Part shown: positions 44,587 through 52,777 of the stretch, in pieces
How positions within the stretch are numbered: the first letter of the stretch is position 1
How the letters are laid out: each line of letters begins with the position of its first letter
Program-made: the position numbers and the translations under genes
From: Roseiarcus sp049513815
GTDB lineage: Bacteria > Pseudomonadota > Alphaproteobacteria > Rhizobiales > Beijerinckiaceae
Reading direction: 5' to 3'
DNA: 64,000 bases
NCBI GenBank assembly: GCA_049513815.1
Contig: JBEKVR010000003.1
Location: 23,575 to 87,574, forward strand
The notes under the pieces: model-generated
What the model saw: the letters and a program-made list of their open reading frames with translations, nothing else
Told to the model about the DNA's origin: nothing
Database searches by the model: none

Positions 44587-45512
44587 TTCGCTTCTCCGTG
44601 GGATTCGAGCGTCGACAGAATCCGATCGGCGAGATCGCGATAGTCCGAGGGGTCGCCGTCGGCGGCGCGCAACGCCAGCTCGCCGATCCGCTGCTGCCAG
44701 GCGACGGCGCCACGCGACATCGCGCCGTCGAGGCCGAGTTCGTCGACCGTCAGCGCCACTTCGCGCATTTCTGCGGCGCGGCGCACCCCATGCGTCATCA
44801 CCCGCTCCATCATGTAGGCGGCGCGCGTCTTCCAGTCGAAACCGGGGAAGGTCTCGTCGAGCGAAGCAAGCACGACCGCGTCGACGCCGGCGGCGCGGCC
44901 GGCGAGCGCGCATTCGCACGCCAGCGCCTCGAGCCCCTTGATCATCACCGAGCGGATCATCTTGATTGACGACGACGAGCCGACCGGCCCTTGGTGAACA
45001 TTGGGCGCCATGTCGAGCGAACGAAGCGCCGCCGCCGCCGCGTCGGCGTGCGGGCCGCTGAGCAGCAACGGCGAACGATGCAGGCGCGGGTGAACCGGCG
45101 ACATGACGGCGACGTCGACATAGCGACCGCCCGCCGCCTCGACGCGCTCGGCCGAGCGCGCCTTGGTCTGCGGCGCGCAGGAATTGCAGTCGAAGAAAAG
45201 GGCGCCGCCGGCGAGACCGGGCAGGGCGGCGCGCGCGGCGGCTTCGGCCTGGTCGGCGGTGACGACGGAGAAGACCAGCGGCGCGCCGGAGAGCGCCGCC
45301 GCGGCGCTCGCGCCGTCCTCGACGCGCGCTGCGGCGTAATCGGCGCGCTTGGCCTCGCGTACGCGCGCGTCAGGCGAGTCGGTCTTGACGTCGTAGGCGA
45401 CGACGCGCGCGGCGAAGTCCGGGCGGGATCGCCAGCCGGCGAGGAACGCCTGCGCCGCTTCGCCGAAGCCGAGAAAGGCGATGCGGTCGGCGCCGTGCGG
45501 CCCTGTCTCCAT
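44583..45512 (-). CDS. NAD(P)-dependent 3-hydroxyacid-type dehydrogenase (DUF1932) in the lig cluster
   Basis: A 309-residue protein of the 6-phosphogluconate/3-hydroxyisobutyrate dehydrogenase type. N-terminal Rossmann motif RIAFLGFGEAAQAFLAGW, DCNSCAPQTKARSAERVEAA and GGRYVDVAVMSPV; the helical C-terminal DUF1932 domain has PVGSSSSIKMIRSVMIKGLE, where the Lys is the usual catalytic residue, then ALACECALAGRAAGVD. Not needed in the textbook protocatechuate 4,5-pathway. It is coupled to ligC (ATGA overlap) and lies just below the LysR gene, so it likely serves a related hydroxyacid or tricarboxylate. Start ATG 45512 after AGGGGGAA. Confidence 0.72.
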   Translation of the reverse strand: METGPHGADRIAFLGFGEAAQAFLAGWRSRPDFAARVVAYDVKTDSPDARVREAKRADYAAARVEDGASAAAALSGAPLVFSVVTADQAEAAARAALPGLAGGALFFDCNSCAPQTKARSAERVEAAGGRYVDVAVMSPVHPRLHRSPLLLSGPHADAAAAALRSLDMAPNVHQGPVGSSSSIKMIRSVMIKGLEALACECALAGRAAGVDAVVLASLDETFPGFDWKTRAAYMMERVMTHGVRRAAEMREVALTVDELGLDGAMSRGAVAWQQRIGELALRAADGDPSDYRDLADRILSTLESHGEAK

Positions 45513-45537
45513 GCGTTCCCCCTTTTGGCGCTGATTC

Positions 45538-46830
45538 TTAGCGGCGCTGCGCCGTGGGCGGCGAGGTCGAACGACGTCGCCGGCCATTCGTTTTCCCTAT
45601 AGCGCCCTCGCCGGCCTCGGCTTCGCGAGAGCGGCGCAGAAGGTCGAGCAGCAGCGCCTGGGTCGGCGTCGGCCGCCAGCCGCGGCGATAGGTGAGGCCG
45701 ATCCGACGCGTCCCGATCGGCACGGTGAACGGCGCCAGCGCCAACAGACCCTGGTCGAGCTCGGTGCGCGCCTGCCGCGCCGAGAGCAGCGCCAGCCGGT
45801 CGCTGCCGGCGAGGAGCCCGCGCAGCAGCACCAGCGAGCTGGTCTCGAACAAGCCGTCCGGCATGTGCGCGACGTCCTCGGGCGCGAACAGCCGGTCGAA
45901 GACCGCGCGCGCCGGCGTCTCCTCGGCCGGCGCCACCCAGGGGTAGGCGATCAGGTCGGCGTGCGTCGCCGTTCGCCGCAAGGTCAATGGATGGCCGCGC
46001 CGCGCGACGATCGACAGCGGATCGTCGAACAGCGGCTCCTGGACGACGTCGTCGATCGGCGGCGGATCGCGCAGCGCGCCGACCAGGAAATCGATGACGC
46101 CGTAGCGCAGTCGGCCGAGCAGCCCGTCATAGGGGGCGGAGATGACGCGCACCCGCGCACGCGGGCGCTCGCGGGAGAGCGCGTTGAGCGCGTCCGGCAG
46201 CAGCTTGGTGCGGGCGAACGGCATCGAGCCGACGACGATCTCGCCGGGGTCGGCGTCGAGGCGTTCGCCGACCTCGGCGAAGCCCTGCAGCAGTTCGGAA
46301 TGGGCGAGCGCGGCGTGGCGGGCGAAAATCGACGCCGCCGGCGTCAGCTCGACGCCCTGGCGCGCGGCGACGAACAGCGTCACGCCCATGATGCGTTCGA
46401 GGTCGCGCGCAGCGCGGTGGATCGACGGCTGCGACAGCTTCAGCTCGCGCGCCGCGAGGCTGAAATTGCGGTTGAACTGCATCGCCGCCAGCGCGCGCAA
46501 CTGTGCGACGGTCAATTGCCGCGCGAGACGGGCGACGCCGTCGCTGGGCCGACGCGCCTCGGCGCCGAGCGCCTCGCGCGCGCCGTTCTCGATCAGCGCG
46601 AAGGCGCGCGCGACGCGGTCGTGGAACAGCAGTCCGATCTCGGTCGGCCGCATGCCGTCGGCGCCGACGACGAACAGCTTGGCGCCGAGCCGCGCCTCGA
46701 GCTTGGCCAGCGCCTGGGTGACCGCCGGTTGCGAAAGATGGATGCGTTCGGCGGCGCGCGTTGCTCCGCCGTGTTCGACGGCGGCGGCGAAGGCGCGCAG
46801 GTGACGCAGGTTGGGGATGTCGGTCCACAT
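45538..46830 (-). CDS. LysR-type regulator with two N-terminal HTH domains
   Basis: A 430-residue regulator, about 110 longer than a normal LysR protein. HTH 1 is at about 7-53 (LRAFAAAVEHGGATRAAERI, HLSQPAVTQALAKLEARLGA). HTH 2 is at about 106-153 (LRALAAMQFNRNFSLAAREL, KLSQPSIHRAARDLERIMGV). The effector-binding domain follows (GEIVVGSMPFARTKLLPDAL). It is divergent from galB with an ATAA-N7-TTAT box between, so it probably controls both arms of the protocatechuate cluster. The start ATG at 46830 is clear from the HTH alignment. Confidence 0.85.
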   Translation of the reverse strand: MWTDIPNLRHLRAFAAAVEHGGATRAAERIHLSQPAVTQALAKLEARLGAKLFVVGADGMRPTEIGLLFHDRVARAFALIENGAREALGAEARRPSDGVARLARQLTVAQLRALAAMQFNRNFSLAARELKLSQPSIHRAARDLERIMGVTLFVAARQGVELTPAASIFARHAALAHSELLQGFAEVGERLDADPGEIVVGSMPFARTKLLPDALNALSRERPRARVRVISAPYDGLLGRLRYGVIDFLVGALRDPPPIDDVVQEPLFDDPLSIVARRGHPLTLRRTATHADLIAYPWVAPAEETPARAVFDRLFAPEDVAHMPDGLFETSSLVLLRGLLAGSDRLALLSARQARTELDQGLLALAPFTVPIGTRRIGLTYRRGWRPTPTQALLLDLLRRSREAEAGEGAIGKTNGRRRRSTSPPTAQRR

Positions 46831-46857
46831 GCGGCGGCGACCCGTTTGGCCACTCTT

Positions 46858-46872
46858 ATAACAAAAACTTAT
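46858..46872. promoter_or_regulatory. LysR-type operator in the divergent lig promoter
   Basis: ATAA-CAAAAAC-TTAT, a dyad fitting the LysR T-N11-A rule, 28 bases from the regulator start and about 95 from galB. It stands out as the only AT-rich patch between the two genes. Confidence 0.5.
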
Positions 46873-46966
46873 GGCAGGGGACGAATTCGAACTGGCCAGG
46901 TCGGGCCGGCCAGCGAATGATCGCGCGCCAAGGCTTCGAAAAGCCGCCGCAGGGAGGAAACGGGCG

Positions 46967-47698
46967 ATGACCAACAAGACCGCGCTGGTCGTCAGCGCGC
47001 ACGCGGCTGATTTCGTCTGGCGCGCCGGCGGGGCGATCGCGCTCCACCAGGCCAAGGGCTACGAGGTCACCGTCGTCTGCCTGTCTTACGGCGAGCGCGG
47101 CGAGAGCGCCAAGATCTGGAAAGAGCCGGGCGTCACGCTGGAGAAGGTCAAGGCGGCGCGCCGCGTTGAGGCCGAGGAGGCGGCCAAGGCGCTCGACGTC
47201 CACGACATTCAGTTCTTCGACCTCGGCGACTATCCGCTCGAGATGGACAGGCAAGCGAAGTTCCGCCTGGTCGACGTCATCCGCAAGGTCCAGCCGACCT
47301 TCATGATGAGCCATTCGCTGTGGGACCCCTACAACACCGACCACATGTTCGCGACCAAGGTCGCGCTCGAATGCCGCATGATCGCCCAGGCCTGGGGCCA
47401 CAATCCGCATGAGAAGGTGCTCGGCGCGCCGCAGCTCTATCTGTTCGAACCGCACCAGACCGAGCAGATGAACTGGAAGCCCGACGTCTTCCTCGACATC
47501 ACCGAGGTCTGGGACAAGAAATACGCCGCCATCCAATGCATGGTCGGCCAGGAGCACCTCTGGACTTATTACACCAACCTCGCCGAGAACCGCGCCAACC
47601 ACTTCAAGCGCAATTCGGGCGGCCAGGGCGGCGGGCGCAACGCCAAATACGCCGAAGGCTTCCAGTCGATGTTCCCTCGCACCGTGGATGAGCTCTAG
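46967..47698 (+). CDS. galB: 4-oxalomesaconate hydratase, GalB (PIG-L) type
   Basis: Hydrates 4-oxalomesaconate to 4-carboxy-4-hydroxy-2-oxoadipate. 243 residues of the PIG-L deacetylase fold with zinc site VVSAHAADFVWRAGGAIALH and WDPYNTDHMFA. This is the GalB enzyme known from Pseudomonas gallate catabolism, not the amidohydrolase-type LigJ of Sphingobium. Start ATG 46967 after AGGGAGGA. First gene of the six-gene rightward operon galB-ligK-galD-ligI-ligA-ligB. Confidence 0.87.
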   Translation: MTNKTALVVSAHAADFVWRAGGAIALHQAKGYEVTVVCLSYGERGESAKIWKEPGVTLEKVKAARRVEAEEAAKALDVHDIQFFDLGDYPLEMDRQAKFRLVDVIRKVQPTFMMSHSLWDPYNTDHMFATKVALECRMIAQAWGHNPHEKVLGAPQLYLFEPHQTEQMNWKPDVFLDITEVWDKKYAAIQCMVGQEHLWTYYTNLAENRANHFKRNSGGQGGGRNAKYAEGFQSMFPRTVDEL

Positions 47699-48370
47699 AT
47701 GAACGTCGTCGTCCAAAATATCGCCCGCGCCGCGCCGGAAGTCGTCGCCGGCCTCGCCGAATGCGGCGTCGCGACCGTCCACGAGGCGCAGGGGCGCATC
47801 GGCCTGTTGGCGTCTTACATGCGCCCGATCTATCCGGGCGCGCGGATCGCCGCCTCCGCGGTCACCGTCTCGGTCGCGCCGGCCGACAACTGGATGATCC
47901 ATGTCGCGGTCGAGCAGATGAAGGCGGGCGACATCATGGTCGTCGCGCCGACCTCGCCCTCCGAGGCCGGCTATTTCGGCGACCTGCTCGCGACTTCGGT
48001 CAAGGCGCGCGGCGGCGTCGGCCTGGTCATCGACGCCGGCGTGCGCGACGTGCGCGACCTGACCGAAATGGGCTTTCCGGTGTGGTCGAAATGCGTCTCG
48101 GCCCAGGGCGCGGTGAGGGAGACGCTCGGCTCGGTCAACGTGCCGGTCGTCTGCGCCGGCGCCTATGTCGAGCCGGGCGACGTGATCGTCGCCGACGACG
48201 ACGGCGTCTGCGTCGTCAAGCGCGCCGACGCCGCGGAGGCGCTGAAGGCCGCGCGCGCGCGCGTCGCCAACGAAGACGCCAAGCGCAAGCGCTTTCAGGC
48301 CGGCGAACTCGGCCTCGACATGTACAAGCTGCGCGAGCGCCTCGCCGAGCGGGGACTGAAATATGTCTGA
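47699..48370 (+). CDS. ligK: 4-carboxy-4-hydroxy-2-oxoadipate aldolase
   Basis: Splits 4-carboxy-4-hydroxy-2-oxoadipate into pyruvate and oxaloacetate, the last step of the pathway. 223 residues of the RraA-like class II aldolase fold: ATVHEAQGRIGLLASYMRPI, APTSPSEAGYFGDLLATSVK, VIDAGVRDVRDLTEMGFPVW (Arg and Asp of the metal and substrate site) and DVIVADDDGVCVV. It starts directly after the galB stop codon. Also called galC in pseudomonads. Confidence 0.92.
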   Translation: MNVVVQNIARAAPEVVAGLAECGVATVHEAQGRIGLLASYMRPIYPGARIAASAVTVSVAPADNWMIHVAVEQMKAGDIMVVAPTSPSEAGYFGDLLATSVKARGGVGLVIDAGVRDVRDLTEMGFPVWSKCVSAQGAVRETLGSVNVPVVCAGAYVEPGDVIVADDDGVCVVKRADAAEALKAARARVANEDAKRKRFQAGELGLDMYKLRERLAERGLKYV

Positions 48371-49433
48371 GCGAGAGCCGATCTCGGTTCGCTGCATGTG
48401 GATGCGCGGCGGCACGTCGAAAGGCGGCTATTTCCTCGCCGAGGATCTGCCGAGCGAGGTCGCGACGCGCGACGCGTTTCTGCTCGACGTGATGGGCTCG
48501 CCCGACAAGCTGCAGATCGACGGCATGGGCGGCGCCGATCCGCTGACCTCCAAGGTCGCCGTCGTCTCGCGCTCGACCCGCGCCAACGTCGACGTCGACT
48601 ATCTGTTCCTGCAGGTGTTCGTCGACAAGCCGATCGTCACCGACGCGCAGAACTGCGGCAACATCCTCGCTGGGATCGGCCCGTTCGCGATCGAGCGCGG
48701 CCTGGTGAAAGCGACCGGCGACGAGACGTCGGTGACGATCTACATGGTCAATACCGGCCAGATTGCGGTCGCGCGCGTTCAGACGCCGGGCGGCAAGCCG
48801 ACCTACGCCGGCGACGCGCGTATCGACGGGGCGCCGGGGACCGCCGCGCCGATCCCGATCGAGTTCCGTGACACGGCCGGCTCGAGTTGCGGCGCGCTGC
48901 TGCCGACCGACCGCGCCGTCGACGTGATCGACGGCGTCGAGGCGACGTTGATCGACAACGGCATGCCGGTCGTCGTCATGCGCGCGTCAGACCTCGGCGT
49001 CAGCGGCTACGAAACGCGCGAAGAGCTCGAAGCGAACGCGGCGTTGAGAGCCAAGCTCGACGCGATCCGTCTCAAGGCGGGGCCGCTGATGAGCCTCGGC
49101 GACGTCGCCGACAAGTCGGTGCCGAAGATGTCGTTCGTCGCGCCGCCGACGGCGGGCGGCGCCATCATGACCCGCACCTTCATCCCCCACCGCTGCCACG
49201 CCTCGATCGGCGTGCTCGGCGCGGTGTCGGTCGCCACCGCCTGCCTGCTCGAGGGCTCGCCCGCCGCCGCGCTCGCTGTGCTGCCCGAAGGCCGGCGCAA
49301 GTCGCTCGCGGTCGAGCATCCGACCGGCGAGATGACGGTCGTCGTCGATCTCGACGAGAAGGGCGCGGTCGTGTCGGCCGCGCTGCTGCGCACCGCGCGC
49401 AAATTGTTCGACGGCGTCGTCTTCGGCCGCTGA
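48363..49433 (+). CDS. galD: 4-oxalomesaconate tautomerase
   Basis: Converts the keto form of 4-oxalomesaconate to the enol, the substrate of GalB. 356 residues of the PrpF/DAP-epimerase fold: VRCMWMRGGTSKGGYFLAED, the first conserved Cys in TDAQNCGNILAGIGPFAIER, and the second-domain FIPHRCHASIGVLGAVSVAT. It overlaps the ligK end by 8 bases. Length and motifs match GalD of Pseudomonas. Confidence 0.9.
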   Translation: MSEREPISVRCMWMRGGTSKGGYFLAEDLPSEVATRDAFLLDVMGSPDKLQIDGMGGADPLTSKVAVVSRSTRANVDVDYLFLQVFVDKPIVTDAQNCGNILAGIGPFAIERGLVKATGDETSVTIYMVNTGQIAVARVQTPGGKPTYAGDARIDGAPGTAAPIPIEFRDTAGSSCGALLPTDRAVDVIDGVEATLIDNGMPVVVMRASDLGVSGYETREELEANAALRAKLDAIRLKAGPLMSLGDVADKSVPKMSFVAPPTAGGAIMTRTFIPHRCHASIGVLGAVSVATACLLEGSPAAALAVLPEGRRKSLAVEHPTGEMTVVVDLDEKGAVVSAALLRTARKLFDGVVFGR

Positions 49434-49447
49434 GGGGAAAGCCTGCG

Positions 49448-50323
49448 ATGGACGCCAACTGCATGCCGTTCAAGCCGAACCCGACGCGGCCGACCTTTGT
49501 CCCGCCGCCGGGCGCGGTCGACGCGCATTGCCACGTCTTCGGCCCTGCCGACGTCTTTCCTTACGCGCCGGAGCGCAAATACACGCCGTGCGACGCGCCG
49601 AAGGAGAAGCTGTTCGCCTTGCGTGATTTCCTCGGCTTTTCGCGCAACGTCATCGTTCAGGCGACCTGCCACGGCGCCGACAGTCGCGCCCTCGTCGATG
49701 CGCTGAAAGCCTCGAACGGACTGGCGCGCGGCGTCGCCACGGTCAAGGCGACCGTCAGCGACGCGGAATTGAAGGCGCTCGACGAAGCGGGCGTGCGCGG
49801 CGTCCGCTTCAATTTCGTCAAGCGACTGGTCGACGCGACGCCGCGCGAGACCTATTTCTCGATCGCCGAGCGCATCGCCAAGCTCGGCTGGCATATCGTC
49901 GTCTATTTCGAGGCGCACGAGCTCGCCGACCTCATTCCATTTCTCAACGCGCTGCCGACGACGATCGTCGTCGACCACATGGGCCGGCCCGATCTCGCCA
50001 AGGGCGTCGACCATCCCGACTTCCGCCGCTTCGTCGATCTGATGACCGCCAATCCGCGCATCTGGAGCAAGGTCACTTGCCCCGAGCGCCTGTCGCTCTC
50101 CGGCCCGCCGCGTTACGACGATTTCGTCCCGTTCGGCCGCGCGCTGGTCGAGGCGTTTCCCGACCGCGTGCTGTGGGGCACGGACTGGCCGCACCCCAAC
50201 ATGACGACCCACATGCCCGATGACGGCGATCTGGTGAACATGATCCCGCGCATCGCCCCGACGCCCGACGCGCAGCAGGCGCTGCTCGTCGACAATCCGA
50301 TGCGACTCTACTGGTCGCGATGA
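49448..50323 (+). CDS. ligI: 2-pyrone-4,6-dicarboxylate hydrolase
   Basis: Opens the pyrone ring made by LigC to give 4-oxalomesaconate. 291 residues of the amidohydrolase TIM-barrel: VDAHCHVFGP (HxH), GVRFNFVKRLV, VDHMGRPDLAKGVDHPDFRR, and RVLWGTDWPHPN with the catalytic Asp. LigI is metal-independent despite the fold. Start ATG 49448 with GAGGGGAAA upstream. Confidence 0.9.
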   Translation: MDANCMPFKPNPTRPTFVPPPGAVDAHCHVFGPADVFPYAPERKYTPCDAPKEKLFALRDFLGFSRNVIVQATCHGADSRALVDALKASNGLARGVATVKATVSDAELKALDEAGVRGVRFNFVKRLVDATPRETYFSIAERIAKLGWHIVVYFEAHELADLIPFLNALPTTIVVDHMGRPDLAKGVDHPDFRRFVDLMTANPRIWSKVTCPERLSLSGPPRYDDFVPFGRALVEAFPDRVLWGTDWPHPNMTTHMPDDGDLVNMIPRIAPTPDAQQALLVDNPMRLYWSR

Positions 50324-50349
50324 ACGCCGTCTCGGCGGGAGGACGTACG

Positions 50350-50706
50350 ATGTCGACGCACGCACACGAACTGCATGAGCTTCCCGACACCGTCATCTTC
50401 GATGGCCGCGAAGCGATGAAGGGCTACCCGCTCAACAAGATGTGCTACTCGTTCAACCGGGCCGAGGCGCGCGAGGATTTCCGCCGCGATCCGGAAGCCT
50501 ACATGACGAAGTTCGGCCTGACCGAGAAGCAGAAGGCCGCGGTGCGGGCGCGCAACGTCGCGCAGCTCATCGAGGTCGGCGGCAACATCTACTATCTCGC
50601 CAAGCTCGCCGGCATCTTCGGCCTCGGCGTTCAGGACCTCGGCGCGCAGCAGACCGGCATGACGGTCGAAGCCTTCAAAGAAATGCTCAAGAAGCAGGGA
50701 GAATGA
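50350..50706 (+). CDS. ligA: Protocatechuate 4,5-dioxygenase alpha subunit
   Basis: Small subunit of the extradiol dioxygenase LigAB. 118 residues, helical, with FDGREAMKGYPLNKMCYSFN, EDFRRDPEAYMTKFGLTEKQ, ARNVAQLIEVGGNIYYLAKL, all typical of LigA, which caps the active site of the beta subunit. ATG 50350 is chosen because GGGAGGA precedes it; an ATG at 50320 overlapping the ligI stop would add ten residues. Confidence 0.92.
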   Translation: MSTHAHELHELPDTVIFDGREAMKGYPLNKMCYSFNRAEAREDFRRDPEAYMTKFGLTEKQKAAVRARNVAQLIEVGGNIYYLAKLAGIFGLGVQDLGAQQTGMTVEAFKEMLKKQGE

Positions 50707-50710
50707 CGCC

Positions 50711-51553
50711 ATGGCTCGCATCATCGGGGGCCTGACCTCTTCGCACATTCCCGCCGTCGGCGCCGCCTACGCCAAGAAGCAGTTCGAGGATCCGTACTGG
50801 AAGCCGTTCTTCGCCGGCTATCCGCCGGTCCACAAATGGCTCGCCGAGCAAAAGCCCGACGTCGCGGTGGTCTTCTACAACGACCATGGCCTCAACTTCT
50901 TCCTCGACAAGATGCCGACCTTCGCCATCGGCGCCGCGTTCGAGTACGAGAATCAGGACGAAGGCTGGGGCATTCCGGTGATCGGCAAGTTCGAGGGCTA
51001 CCCCGAACTCTCCTGGCGGATCATCGACGGCGTCGTCGCCGACGGCTTCGACGTCTGCTCATGCCAGGAGATGGCGGTCGACCACGGCTTTTCCGTGCCG
51101 GTGCAATTGTTCTGGGGCGACCAGACCAAGAACCCGATCAAGACCATTCCGATCTGCGTCAACACCGTGCAGCACCCGGTGCCGACGCCGATGCGCTGCT
51201 ACCGCTTCGGCCAGGCGATCGGCCGCGCCATCGCCGCGTTCCCCACCAACGAGAAGGTGGTGATCCTCGGCACCGGCGGCATGTCGCATCAGCTCGACGG
51301 CAAGCGCGCGGGCTTCATCAACAAAAAGTTCGACCTCGAGTGCATGGAGAAGATCGTCGACAGTCCCGAAGAGCTGGCGAAGATCTCGACCCACGAGCTG
51401 ATCCGCGAAGCGGGCGCGCAAGGGTTGGAGTTCATTCTCTGGCTGGCGATGCGTGGTTGTCTGACAGGCAAGGTCAAGCGCTTGCACCAGAACTACCACA
51501 TCCCGATTTCCAACACGGCGGCCGGCACGCTGTTGTTGGAGAACGCGGCGTAA
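50711..51553 (+). CDS. ligB: Protocatechuate 4,5-dioxygenase beta subunit
   Basis: Catalytic subunit, 280 residues. Cleaves protocatechuate between C4 and C5 with Fe(II) and O2. The iron ligands of the LigB family are visible: His12 in GLTSSHIPAVG, His59 in FYNDHGLNFF, and a Glu in the C-terminal EAGAQGLEFILWLAMRG. The catalytic acid/base His is in GTGGMSHQLDGKRAG. It starts 4 bases after ligA and is the last gene of the operon; a palindromic repeat follows 23 bases after its stop. Confidence 0.94.
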   Translation: MARIIGGLTSSHIPAVGAAYAKKQFEDPYWKPFFAGYPPVHKWLAEQKPDVAVVFYNDHGLNFFLDKMPTFAIGAAFEYENQDEGWGIPVIGKFEGYPELSWRIIDGVVADGFDVCSCQEMAVDHGFSVPVQLFWGDQTKNPIKTIPICVNTVQHPVPTPMRCYRFGQAIGRAIAAFPTNEKVVILGTGGMSHQLDGKRAGFINKKFDLECMEKIVDSPEELAKISTHELIREAGAQGLEFILWLAMRGCLTGKVKRLHQNYHIPISNTAAGTLLLENAA

Positions 51554-51576
51554 GAGACGAGGCTCTCCCTCCGCAC

Positions 51577-51683
51577 GTCATGGCCGGGCTTGACCCGGCC
51601 ATCCACGCGTCGATGACTTTCGCGACTCGGCGAGCTCGGAGCGGCGGAACTGCGCGGATGCCCGGCTCAAGGCCGGGCATGAC
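51577..51683. repeat. Palindromic repeat element, copy 3
   Basis: A 107-base element with ends GTCATGGCCGGGCTTGACCC ... GGCTCAAGGCCGGGCATGAC, between the convergent ends of ligB and the YpfJ gene. It probably forms a hairpin in both mRNAs. Same family as 40939 and 43483. Confidence 0.75.
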
Positions 51684-51716
51684 GGGTTGTGTCTGCGGGT
51701 AGAAGCGGCTCGGCGC

Positions 51717-52583
51717 CTACTGGGCGAACGTGTCGCAGGAATCGACCTTGCCGCTCTGCAGGCCGGCCGTCAGCCATTTGACCCGCATCGCCGACGAACC
51801 GTGAGTGAAGCTGTCGGGCACGGCGTAGCCGCGCGCCGCCGTCTGCAGGCGATCGTCGCCGATCGCCTGCGCCGTCGCGACCGCTTTCTCAACGTCGCCG
51901 GGGTCGAGCAGCTTCCACTTCTGATTGGCGTTGGCCGCCCAGACGCCGGCGAGGCAATCGGCCATCAGTTCGACCCTGACCGAGATCGCGTTGGCCTGGG
52001 TGCGGCTCGCGCCTTCCTTGGCCGCGTCGGTCTTGGCGAGAAGGCCGAGCAGGTCCTGGACGTGATGCCCGACCTCGTGGGCGATCACGTAGGCGTCGGC
52101 GAAATCGCCGCCGCCGCCGTATTTCGTCTGCATGTCGCGGAAGAACGACAGGTCGAGATAGACCTTCTTGTCGAGCGGGCAATAGAACGGCCCCATCGCC
52201 GCCTGGGCGCCGCCGCAGCCGGACTCGGTCGCGCCGTCGTAGAGCACAAGCGTCGCCGGCTGGTAGCGCACGCCGGTCTGCGCCGGCAGCGCGTCCGCCC
52301 ACACCGCCTCGGTCTCGCCGAGGACGTGGCGGACGAACAGCTTCAGCTTGTCGTCGACGCCGGGCGCGGCGGGCTGGCTCTGCGGCGCTTGCGAGCGCAT
52401 GTCGGAGACGACTTCCGCGCCGCCGATCAGCATGCGCGGATCTATGCCGGTGAAGTAGCCGATGACGGTGAGGATGAGGATCGTCCCCAGCCCGAGGCCG
52501 CCCGTGCCGCCGAGCCCGCCAAGGCCGCCGCCGCCGCGCCGATCCTCGACGTTGTCGGATAGGGGGGTGTTTTCCCATTCCAT
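51717..52583 (-). CDS. YpfJ-family neutral zinc metallopeptidase
   Basis: A 288-residue membrane-anchored protein. It begins MEWENTPLSDNVEDRR, the conserved cytoplasmic N-terminus, then a glycine-rich stretch and one helix (about 31-47). The periplasmic domain has the zinc motif YVIAHEVGHHVQDLLG (HExxH), a conserved LYDGATESGCGGAQAAMGPF and YCPLDKKVYLDLSFF, then a third ligand region SVRVELMADCLAGVWA. Substrate unknown. Confidence 0.88.
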   Translation of the reverse strand: MEWENTPLSDNVEDRRGGGGLGGLGGTGGLGLGTILILTVIGYFTGIDPRMLIGGAEVVSDMRSQAPQSQPAAPGVDDKLKLFVRHVLGETEAVWADALPAQTGVRYQPATLVLYDGATESGCGGAQAAMGPFYCPLDKKVYLDLSFFRDMQTKYGGGGDFADAYVIAHEVGHHVQDLLGLLAKTDAAKEGASRTQANAISVRVELMADCLAGVWAANANQKWKLLDPGDVEKAVATAQAIGDDRLQTAARGYAVPDSFTHGSSAMRVKWLTAGLQSGKVDSCDTFAQ

Positions 52584-52710
52584 GACGCGCGCTCCCGACC
52601 TTCTTCGCCCGCTCTCGCCGCGCCCTCCCTCTAGCAGAGCGGCGCGCGCCTCTCTAGGCCGAAGGCGATTGGTTGTGGCGGCGAATCAAGCCCCCGCCGC
52701 GCCGGTCTGG

Positions 52711-52725
52711 TTACCGCTTTCTTAA
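52711..52725 (+). promoter_or_regulatory. Possible CtrA-like box before the glycosyltransferase gene
   Basis: TTAC-CGCTTTC-TTAA, 7 of 8 matches to TTAA-N7-TTAA, 53 bases before the glycosyltransferase ATG. A further TTAA lies at 52737. Weaker than the rcdA site because nothing links the gene to CtrA. Confidence 0.3.
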
Positions 52726-52777
52726 GCGTTGGCGGCTTAACCTCTCGGCTCGCATCGTCGGCCGAGGCCTACGTCCC

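Noticed and set aside
44991..45602. Plus-strand frame opposite the DUF1932 dehydrogenase gene
   Set aside because: Arg/Gly-rich shadow without ribosome-binding site; the minus strand has a Rossmann motif and a good start.
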